A stretch of 59,067 nucleotides of DNA from Selenomonadaceae bacterium (GTDB lineage Bacteria > Bacillota > Negativicutes > Selenomonadales > Selenomonadaceae). The position numbers were made by a program, and so were the translations under genes. The first letter of the stretch is position 1, and every line of letters starts with the position of its first letter. Location: the NCBI GenBank assembly GCA_024698045.1, contig JAILRS010000019.1, positions 1 through 59,067 of the forward strand. The letters are read 5' to 3'. The notes below the pieces were generated by a model. That model searched no databases, was not told the origin of the DNA, and saw only the letters and a program-made list of their open reading frames with translations. Below, one piece after another: positions 26,108-38,100 of this stretch.

Positions 26108-29100
26108 ATGGCAAATACCTGGACTGTAGAAAACGGTAAAGCAACTTATGCGGAGGAAGACACAACCCAAATTGAATTGAGTGGCGTGTCTTCGGCTGTC
26201 AGCGCCAGCGGCGTTAATCTCGTTGTCGGCGGAGGTGCAACCGAAGTCAATACGGCTTATCTCACTGAAAAAGGCTACACACTCTCGAGCGGCACATATT
26301 ACATCAACAGCGCAATCAACCTCGGCAGCAACACACTTACAATCAGCTCGGGTGCCACGCTCTATATCCTCAACGTTGCAAATATCACTGCCACAGAAAA
26401 CTACGTCGTTGCTCTGAATAACGAAGGCACGGTAAATATCTCGGGCGGCTCTGTCACGGGCGGCTACGGCGGTAAAGCTCTGTCTAACAGTGGCGTGGCA
26501 AATATCTCGGGCGGCGAATTCACTGCCACAGGAAGCTACAGCTATGCTCTGTATAACAGTGGCACGGTAAATGTTTACGCCGACGATACTAACGGCACTA
26601 ATGCTAAGGCTACCTTTAGCGGCACTGTCGACGGCACAATCAATTACGGCACAAGCTTTACCATTAACGATACCACTATGACCTACGACCAATTCAACAG
26701 CTATGTCGCCGAGCAGACAAGCGTCACAACCACAGTTGCAGGAATCAGCGAAGGTGTTCTCAATATTTACGACAATGCTCTGTTCGGCTCCGAAAGCGCA
26801 GTGACAGTCAACAACAACAACGGCAGTTATGCCTTTAATGTTGACTCTGATGTCACGGGCTCTTTCTACGGCACAAGCGGAGTCGACAACATCACGGTCA
26901 ACGGCGCGGCATACATCAACGGCATGAGCGGCAATGACTTCATCACTGTCACAGGTAACAGCGCGATGATTGATGTTTCCGTAGGCGATGATGTTATCAA
27001 TGTCAGCGGCGCAACTTCGTTCAGTGTGACGGGCTTCGGCGCAGGCAACAGCATAACCGGTTTGACGGGCGATATTTCCACAATCGAAGGCGGCATTATG
27101 GTCGGCAATACTTCAATCTACGGAGTAAGCGCGGCGGTTATAAGCGGCAACTGGAATGTAAACACGGACAAAGCCACTGCAACTTATCAGCTCTTCAGTC
27201 AATCGGGCGCGACCTTGCAAAACGGCACACTTGTCTATCAAAATGCTTCAGTAGGAAGTGCATTGGTAGAACTGGCAGGTGTCAATTCTACTGTCGGTCT
27301 CGGCATTAAAGACGGCTATGTCGTCACATTCGGCTCAGGCTCTTATGTTGATGGCGGAGTAACAGTTCAATCCAATGACGCAGGGTATAGATTCAATATC
27401 GGCAGTGACTTTGGTGGCAATGCATTCTACGGGATGAGCACCACTGACTTTATCGTCAACAACGCGGCAAGTGTTGCAATCTATGGCATGAGCGGCGATG
27501 ATATTGTAACCAACAAAGGCGCAAATGCATATATCGACGGCGGCGTGGGCGCTGACTTTATCTACAGCACTGGCGATAGTGCCACGATAAACGGCGGCGT
27601 GGGCGCTGACATTATCTACAACGAAGGCGCAAATGCATCAATCTACGGCGGCGACGGTAATGACACCATAGAAAACTACGGCGCGTCGGCAACGATAATG
27701 GGCGGCGATGGCGCTGACTATATCGAAAACGAAGGCAATAGTGCATATATCAACGGCGGCGAAGGTAACGATACTGTCATGCTTTACAGCGGTATGGGTA
27801 CAACTGTTAATGTTTCTGAGGGCGATGATTTAATCAGCGTCAACAGTGCCAATGTAACTTCGTTTGCGGTTGAAGGCTTCGGCGAAGGCGACAGCATAAC
27901 CGGTTTGACGGGCACATCAATTGCATCCATCACGGGCGGCATAAATGTTGGCGGCGTATCCATCTACGGAGTAAGCGCGGCGATTGTAGACGGCAACTGG
28001 AATGTAGACACGGACAAAGCCACTGCAAGTTATCAGCTTAGCGGACAATCGGGCGTAACCTTCAATGACGACGGCATACTTGTCTATCAAAATGCTTCAG
28101 TAGGAAGTGCATTGGTAGAACTGGCAGGCGTCACTGATACTGTCGGTCTCGATGTTGACGACGAAACTATCATATTGGGCGCAGGCTCCTATGAAGAAAG
28201 TGGCGTTACAGTTCAATCCAACAAAGACAATTACGCATTCAGTCTTAGCAGTGCATTTGACGGCAATGCATTCTACGGCATGAGCGGCGCTGACCTTATC
28301 TACAACTACGCTGCAAGTGTTGCAATCTACGGCATGAGCGGCGCTGACAATATATGGAACGAAGGCGCGAATGCCACAATAGACGGCGGCAAAGGCGACG
28401 ACATTATCCAAAACTACGAAGCTGAAAGTGTTGCAATCTACGGCGGCGACGGCGATGACTTTATCGACAACACCGGCGGCAATTATGCCACAATCAACGG
28501 CGGCGACGGCGCTGACAATATCTTAAACGGCGGCAATTATGCCACAATCAACGGCGGCGACGGCGATGACCTTATCGCAAACAAAGGCAATAGTGCATAT
28601 ATCGACGGCGGCGACGATAACGATACTGTCCAGCTTTACAGCGGTACGGGTACAACCGTTAATGTCGGCTCGGGCTCCGATTTAATCAGTGTCAACAGCG
28701 ACTCCATAACTTCGTTCTGGGTTGAAGGCTTCGGCGAAGGCGACAGCATAACCGGTTTGACGGGCACATCAATTGCATCCATCACGGGCGGCATTGAAGT
28801 TGGTGGCGTGTCTATCTACGGAGTGAGCGCGGCGATTATAAATACCGGCTGGAACGTCAACGAAGGCACAGCAAGTTATCAGCTTAGCGGACAATCGGGC
28901 GTTGACTTTAATGACGACGGCACACTTGTCTACGCAACAGTTCCGAGCGACGTAACCGACTTGCTTACTTTGGGCGGTGTGTCTTCGGCTGTCAAAGCTG
29001 ACGGCGATAATCTCGTTGTCGCAGGCGTACCCGAAGGCGCAACCGCAGTCACTGCGGATTATCTGTCGACAAACAACTACACACTCGAGAGCGGCACATA

Positions 29101-32100
29101 TTACATCAACAGCACAATCAACCTCGGCAGCAAAACACTTACAATCAACGAAGGTGCCACACTCTATATCCTCGACGATGCAAGTATATCTTCGAGCGAA
29201 CAGACTATTCGGAACTTGGGCACTGTCAAAATTACGGGCGGCACAATCAAAACCACAAGCGGAGAAAGAATTGCTCTGAATAACGAAGGCGGCACGGCAT
29301 ATATTTCGGGCGGTACTTTCTCTGCCACGAGCGGCACCGAAAGTAGCGTTGCTCTTTGGAACTGGGAATCCGGCACGGTATATATATCTGACGGCACTTT
29401 CTCCGGCTCCCGTGGTGGTGTGAATAACAAAGAAGGCACGGTAAATATCTCGGGCGGTACTTTCTCAGGCAACATATATTCTCTGCAGAACACAGACACG
29501 GTAAATGTTTACAGCGACGGCACTGCTCAATATAGCCAAATCTCTGGCACAATCACCAAAGTTGATACCGTTACCATTGACGGCGAAGACAAAGACGTTA
29601 CTGCATTCAACAGCTATGTATCCGAGCAGACAAACGTCATAATCACGGTTGCAGGAATCAGCGACACAGTCCTTAACATTTACGACAATGCTCTGTTCGG
29701 CTCCGCCAGTTCAGTTACTGTCAACTACAACGGCGGAAGTTATGCCTTCAATATCGGCGAAAGTGTCACGGGCTCTTTCTACGGAACCAGCGGCATAGAC
29801 AACATCACCGTAAACGGCGCGGCATACATCAACGGCATGAGCGGCAATGACTTCATCACCGTTGCAGGCAACAGCGCAATGATTGATGTTTCCGTAGACG
29901 ATGATGTTATTAATGTCAGCGGCGCATCTTCGTTCAGCGTGACGGGCTTTGAAATTGGCGACAGCATAACGGGATTGTCAGGCACTATTACCGAAATCAC
30001 GGGCGGTATCGCGGTCGGCACTACTTCCATCTATGGCATCAGCGCGGCGATTGTAGACGGTAATAAATGGAATGTAAACACAATCGGAGGCACTGCAAGT
30101 TATCAGCTCTTCAGTCAATCGGGCGTAACTTTGAATGCTGAAGGCACACTTGTCTACGCAACAGTTTCGAGCGACGTAACCGACTTGCTTACTTTGAGCG
30201 GCGTGTCCTCGACTGTCAGCGCGAACGGCGATAATCTCGTTGTAGACATTACTAAAGTCGCAACCGAAATCACTGCGAAATATCTGTCGGTCAACGGCAA
30301 CGAACTGACGAGCGGCATTTATTACATCAACAGCACAATCAACCTCGGCAACAAGACACTTACAATCCCCAAAGGTGCCACGCTTTATATCCTCAACGGC
30401 GCAAATATTACTTCCACAGGCGATTATGCTCTGAATAACTCCGGCACGTTAAATATCTCGGGCGGCACTGTTTCCGGCAACACTGCTCTGTTGAACTGGG
30501 GCACGGCAAATATCACGGGCGGCACTTTCTCCGGTAACGTTGCTCTGGATAACAACGGCACGGCAAATATCTCGGGCGGCACTTTCACAGGCACCTATCC
30601 TCTGAATAACGACGGCACGGCAAATATCTCGGGCGGCAATTTCACTGGCCAATACTACGCTGTTCTGAACTACGGCACGGTAAATGTTTACGAGAAAGGC
30701 ACTGGTTGGATGGGGATCTACGGCAGCGGCACTCGCAACTACGGCACAAGCTTTACCATTAACGATACCACTATGACCTACGAACAATTCAAGAGCTATG
30801 TCGCCGAGCAGACAAGCGTCACAACCACAGTTGCAGGAATCAGCGGCACTGTCCTCAATATTTACGACAATGCTCTGTTCGGCTCCGAAAGCGCAGTGAC
30901 GGTCAACTACAACGGAGGCAGTTATGCGTTCAATATCGGCGAAGAATACACGGGGGGATTCTACGGCACGAGCGGCATAGATGAAATTACAGTCAACGGC
31001 GCGGCATACATCAACGGCTTGAGCGGCAATGACTTCATCAATGTTGCAGGCGACAGCGCGATTGTTGATGTTTCCGTAGGCGATGATGTTATTAATGTCA
31101 GCGGCGCATCTTCCTTCAGCGTGACGGGCTTCGGCGTGGGCGACAGCATAACCGGTTTGTCGGGAGCTATTACCGAAATCACGGGCGGCATCAATGTCGG
31201 CGGTGTATCCATCTACGGAGTAAGCGCGGCGGTTATAAACGGCAACTGGAATGTAGACACACTCAACGCCACCGCAACTTATCAGCTTAGCGGACAATCG
31301 GGCGCAAGCATGCAGGCCGACGGCACTATCGTCTACGAAACAGTCTCGAGCGATGCAACCAACGTGCTTACTTTGGGCGGCGTCTCCTCGGCTATAAGCA
31401 AGAACGGCGATAATCTCGTTGTCGGAGGTATGCCCGAAGGCGCAACCGAAATCACTCAGGATAACTTCGAGAGTACAACTCTTGGGAGCGGCAAAACTTA
31501 TTACATTAACAGCGCAATCTCCCTTGGTAGCTATACACTTACAATCAACGAAGGTGCCACGCTCTATATCCTCAACGAAGCTGATATTACTTTTGAAGAG
31601 GGAGGCTACCCTGCTCTGGAGAACCACGGCACGGTATATATCTCGGGTGGCACAATCACTGCCACAGGCATCGACGGCCAGGCTCTGTGGAACTATGGCA
31701 CGGTAAATATTTCGGGCGGTTCTTTCTATGCTACAGGCACCGGGGCCACTGCTCTGGTGAACGGCGACTCCCAAAACAAGGCAATAGCAAATATCTCGGG
31801 CGGCGAATTCTATACCAAAGAAGGAGACTGCAATGCTCTGCATAATAACAAAAACGGCACGGTAAATATCTCGGGCGGCTCTTTCACTGCCACTAACGGC
31901 AGCGCTCTGTATAACCCAGGCGGCACGGCAAATATCTCGGGCGGCGAATTCTCCGGCAATACTGCTCTGAAGAACGAAAGTAGCGGCCTGGTAAATGTTT
32001 ACAAAGGCAACACTGCTAAATTTAGCGAAGATGTTTCCAGTAAAGTCACCGAAGTTGAGGAAGTTACCATTGGCGGCAAGAAATATGACCTTGAGGCATT

Positions 32101-35100
32101 CAACAAATATGTCGAAGAGCAAACAAGCGGCGGCGGTGGCACAACCACAGTTGCAGGAATCAGTAACGGTGTTCTCAACATCTACAGTGATGCTCTGTTC
32201 GGCTCCGAAAGCGCAGTGACGGTCAACTACAACGGCGGCAGTTATGCCTTCAATATCGGCGAAGAATACACGGGGGGATTCTACGGCACCAGCGGCGTCG
32301 ACACAATCACAGTCAACGGCGCGGCTTACATAAACGGACTGAGCGGCAACGACATCATCAATGTTGCAGGCGACAGCGCGATGATTGATGTTTCCTTAGG
32401 CGACGACTTAATCAATGTCAGCGGCGCATCATCCTTCAGCGTGACGGGCTTCGGCGCAGGCGACAGCATAACCGGTTTGTCGGGCACTATTACCGAAATC
32501 ACGGGCGGCATTGAAGTTGGCGGCGTGTCCATCTACGGAGTGAGCGCGGCGGTTATAAATACCGGCTGGAATGTAGACACAGACGAAGGCACAGCAAGTT
32601 ATCAGCTTAGCGGACAATCGGGCGCAACCATGCAGGCCGACAACACTATTGTCTACGCAACAGTCCCGAGCGATGTAACCGACTTGCTTACTTTGGGCGG
32701 TGTGTCTTCGGCTGTCAAAGCTGACGGCGATAATCTCGTTGTCGCAGGCGTACCCGAAGGCGCAACCGAAGTCACTGCGGATTATCTGTCGACAAACGAA
32801 TACACACTCTCGGACGGCACATATTACATCGACAGCACAATCGCCCTCGGCGAAAATACACTTACAATCAACGAGGGTGCCACGCTCTATATCCTCAACG
32901 GCGCAAATATTACCGCCACAGGCACTGACGCTGCTCTGAAGAACTACGGCACGGTAAATATCTCTGGCGGTACTTTCACTTCCACTAACGGCACTGCTAT
33001 TTGTGGCAGTGGCACAATAAATATTTCTGGTGGCAAAATCAATGTCACAGGACAATACGGCGGCACTGCTATTTATGGCGGTAGCATAATAAATATTTCT
33101 GGTGGCACATTATCTGCCGAAACTAATGTTATCATACACTGGAGTACGATAAATATCTCGGGCGGCGAATTCACTGTTACAAAAGAAAACGGCAATGTTC
33201 TGAATAACTGGGGCACGGCAAATATTTCGGGCGGCACTTTTACTGCTCCCGGCGAAAACGGCTATGCTCTGATTAACGGCGGCACGGCAAATGTTTACAG
33301 CACAACCAACGACAGCACGGGCGCTTATGCCACATTTAACGGCTCTGTTTCCGGCAACTACACACCCAACTACGGCACAACTTTCAACGACATGAACTAC
33401 AACGCATTCAAGAGCTATGTCGCCGAGCAGACAAAAGGCACAACCACAGTTGCAGGAATCAGCGGCACTGTCCTCAATATTTACGACAATGCGATATTCG
33501 GCTCCGAAAGTGCAGTGACGGTCAACTACAACGGCGGAAGTTATGCCTTCAATATCGGCGAAAGTGTCACGGGCTCATTCTACGGCACCAGCGGCGTCGA
33601 CAATATTACGGTTGGCGGCGCGGCTTATATCAACGGCCTGAGCGGCAATGACTTCATCACCGTTGCAGGCGACAGCGCGATGATTGATGTTTCCGAAGGC
33701 GACGACTTAATCAATGTCAGCGGCGCATCTTCCTTCAGCGTGACGGGCTTTGACATTGGCGACAGCATCACGGGCGTATCGGGCACCATCACCGAAATTG
33801 AGGGCGGTATTAATGTCGGCGGCGTGTCTATCTACGGAGTGAGCATGGCGATTATAAACGCTAATGCCTGGACTGTAGACACGACAAACAACACCGCAAC
33901 TTATCAGCTTATAAATGAATCGGGCGCAACAATGCAGGCCGACAACACTATCGTCTACGCAACAGTTTCGGGCGAAACAAAAGACTTGCTTGAATTGGAC
34001 GGCGTGTCCACTGATGTAAAAGCTGACGGCGATAATCTTGTTGTCGCAGGCGGCACAACCACAGTTGCAGGAATCGGCAAAGGTCTTCTCAACATTTACG
34101 ACAATGCTATATTCGGATCCGACAACTCAATCAGCGTAAACAACAACGACGGCAGTTACGCGTTCAATATCGGCGAAAGTGTCACAGGCTCTTTCTACGG
34201 CACGGACGACGCAGATACTATCACCAACAGCGGCACGGGTACCACGATAAACGGCGGCGACGGCAATGACATTATTTTTAACAGCGGTGTCTCCGCAACG
34301 GTATTGGGTGGCGAAGGTGCCGATAACATCGTTAACACAGGTGCGTTTGCATCAATTAACGGCGGTGAAGGTAGCGACACCATAACCAACGTCGGCGACA
34401 ATGTTATGGTAGACGGCGGCGACGGCAATGACTATATCAACAACTACGTCGCGAATGTTTTAATCGAAGGCGGCTCGGGCAACGACACTATCAACAACAG
34501 CGGCACAAGCTCCACAATAAACGGCGGCGAAGGCAACGACATTATTTTTAACAGCGGTGTCTCCGCAACGGTATTGGGTGGCGAAGGTGCCGATAACATC
34601 GTTAACACAGGTGCGTTTGCATCAATTAACGGCGGTGAAGGTAGCGACACCATAACCAACGTCGGCGACAATGTATCAATTGAAGGCGGCGCAGGCGTTG
34701 ACTATATCAATAACGAGGGCGCGAATGTTTTAATCGAAGGCGGCGCGGATAACGACTCTATCTTTAACGGTGGCGCCTCTACGGTGATATTGGGCGGCGA
34801 CGGCGATGATACAATCGAAAATGCCGGCGAGGGTTCGATAGTAGACGGTGGCGCAGGCGATGATATTATCAACAACTACGGCAGCAATGCCACGATTTAC
34901 GGCGGCGCAGGTTCCAACCTCATCAACCTCAACGGCGGCAATAACGCGACAGTCAATGTTTCCTTAGGCTCCGATATTATCAACGTCAATGGCGTAACTT
35001 CGTTCACGGTTGAAAACTTCGCTGACAATGACACAATAAGCGGCGTGAGCGGAACGATTTCCACAATCGAGGGCGGCATAGCGGTTGGCGATACTTCAAT

Positions 35101-38100
35101 CTACGGCATCAACGCGATTGCATCCTCTAATGATTTCTACAGCGAGATTAGTGACACTTCGTTTGCTTACGTTGTGGATTACGAGGCAGGTGTGACGCTC
35201 AACGGCAATCAACTTGTGATGAGCGATTACCCCGATACGATAGAGACACTCTTCACGGTTAACGGCTTGAGTATCGGCGCGACGGAGTTTATGACAATTG
35301 AGGGTACAACAGTTATAGTCGGAGCGTCGGCAATAGAAGGAATAACCGAAGGCGTAACAATCAGCGGCGAAGATTACACGTTCAAATTTGCGGATGATGT
35401 GAAAACAGAAGGCGAGACAATCGCTCCCGAATGGAAACTCAATGACAATGTAGCGTCTTACATGACGGGCGCATCGGGAGCACACTTCGCACTCGACAGC
35501 GGCTCAACAATCATCAATTATATTGAACAAATCGGGGGCACTTCCTCGGTAGAAATTGCAGGTGTGAACTCTACTGACGGACTGAAAATCAGTGACGACT
35601 ATGTCATATTGGGCGAAGGATCTTACGCAGACAGCGGAGTAACAGTTCAATCAAATGACGGCGGATATGCATTCAGTCTGGGCAGTGACTTTAACGGCGG
35701 AGCGATTCACGGAGTAACCGGAGCCGATACTGTCGAAAACAATGCCGCAAGCGTGACGATTTACGGAGCAGACACGGAAGATTCCATAACCAACAACGCC
35801 GAAGACGTTACGATCTACGGTCTTGAAGGCGACGACGAAATTACCAATAACGGCGACAATGCGTATATCGACGGCGGCGAAGATTCAAATATCATCAACC
35901 TCAACGGCGGCGATAACGCGACAGTCAATGTGGGCTCGGGCTCCGATATCATCAATGTTGAGGGTGTAAGTTCGTTCACGGTTGAAAACTTTGTCGACGA
36001 TACGATAACGGGCGTGAGCGGTGACATAACCTCAATTGAAGGCGGCATTGAAGTTGGTGGCGTATCAATCTACGGAATAAGCGCGATTGCAACGAATGAT
36101 AAATACTTTGACGAGGCCGGCAGTTCTTCGATTAGTTACATTGAGAAACATGAATCAGGCATCATGTTCAAGGGCAATCAACTTGTCATGGGCGGTACCG
36201 ATACAGTTAATACGCTCTTCACAATCAGCGGTCTGAACATTGGTGCGTCAAAATCCATCACGGTTGACGGCACGACGGTAATTCTCGGGGCGTCTGCTCT
36301 CGAAGGCATAACCGAAAGTGTAGTACTCAACGGCGAAGGTTATACATTTGCGCTCAGTGGTGTGGCAACCGAGGCAGGTGCAGCCGAAGGCGAATGGGAG
36401 TTGGAAGAAAAGACGGCTGTCTATAACGGTGGCGGCTTCGGTGCTTATTACGATTTGAGTAGCGATAAAACTTCTGTAACATATGTTCCTGAAATCGGTA
36501 ACGAGCCGCAATTCACAATAACGGGTATAGCCAACACGACGGGCATGACACCCGAAGACGGCGTAATCACTTTGAGCGAAGAAAATTACGAAGGCGACGG
36601 CGTAACGATAATGGGCGGCGGCAGCTCGTTCACACTTAACAATACGGCTGATAACAAACAAATCATCGGCTCGACCGAAACCGACAACATCATCAACGAA
36701 GGCGCGAAAGCCACAATAGACGGCGGCGAAGGCTCCGACAACATTACCAATACCGGCGAAGATGTATATGTCGACGGCGGCAAAGGCTCCGACACCATCA
36801 TAAGCAGTGGTGCAGGTTCCACGGTTGACGGCGGTACGGGCAACAATGACATCTACTTGAAAAATTCGGATTCGGAAGACGGCACAACAGTTATCCTCGG
36901 CGAAGGCAGTAGGAATACGGTTCACGGTTTCAATGACGGCTTCGACGGCGATATCGTTCAGGTCAATGATTTGGATAATCTCGAGTATTCTTTCAGCAGA
37001 GGTAATCTGAAATTTGATTCGGGCACGAGCAGAATAAAATTCGACGACGCGATGCAGAAGGGCATTTTGTTAACGGACGGCGAAGAGGAAATGCGCGCTC
37101 TGTTTGCTCAGGACGGCGATTATGTCGAGATAGAGAAGGATAATTTGCCGAGTGATTGCTACGGTAAAAAATCGGGCGTAGATTTCTCTCCGATAAGTGA
37201 CACGACCACGGTAAATCTCGGCGAGGGTATCGGCACTGTTAACAGAAAATCCTTTAAACTGAACGGCATAAACAAGGCGAAAGCAGGCGACGGCTTTGTA
37301 GCTTTGATTGGCTCTGATAGTCGAAACGTTTTGACAGCCGGTAACGGTTATACGAGTATGAGCGGCGGTAAAGGCGATGACATATTGGTCGGGCGAAGCG
37401 ATTCAGAGGACAAATTCGGCAGGACGACTTTCCAATTCGAAGCGGGCGACGGTCATGATGTGATTAAAAACTTTGAGTTCTTGACTAAGGACAATATCAC
37501 GACGGCCGATAGTATTTCCGTTGACGGAGATATTAACAGCGGCCACCTCTCGGGTAACGATGTTGTTGCAGTGCTCGATGACGATGCTCAAATCACAATT
37601 AGAGATGCGGCAGGCAAAAACATCGCGATTAACGGCTTGATTGCAAAAGTCGATACTAATCTTTCGTTTGACGGTGTTGCGAATTGCTACGTGCTCGACG
37701 GCGGAAATTCCTTGAGTGTCGACTCGAGTTTGGAGAGCGCGGAAATTTGGCTCGACAATTCTCAAGATACAAAATTCTACGGAGATATAAGAACGCTCGA
37801 CGCCTCAAACGTTTCGGGAAATACTTCGCTGGTCGGCAACGATAAAGACAACACGATAATCGCAGGACAGGGCGACGCAAGTCTCTGGGGCGGCGCCTCC
37901 GCAAGCAACGATGTATTAATCGGCGGCGAAGGTAAAAATACTTTCTTCTACTGCAACGGTAACGGCAACGATATAATCAAGAGCACGGGCGACGATGATA
38001 TAGTCATGCTTTCGGATATAACGCTCGACGATTTGGCAAGCACGGGCATCACAGAGAATACGGTCTCGATTAATCTGAAAGAGAGGGGCTCACTCACGGT

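Noticed and set aside
30449..32122. 557-codon open frame on the minus strand inside giant gene 2
   Set aside because: It is antisense to a repetitive gene with strong codon bias; its protein shows low-complexity mirror repeats (AARDIYRA) and no ribosome binding site or family pattern. The same applies to 25955-26692, 32429-33055 and 36248-36925.
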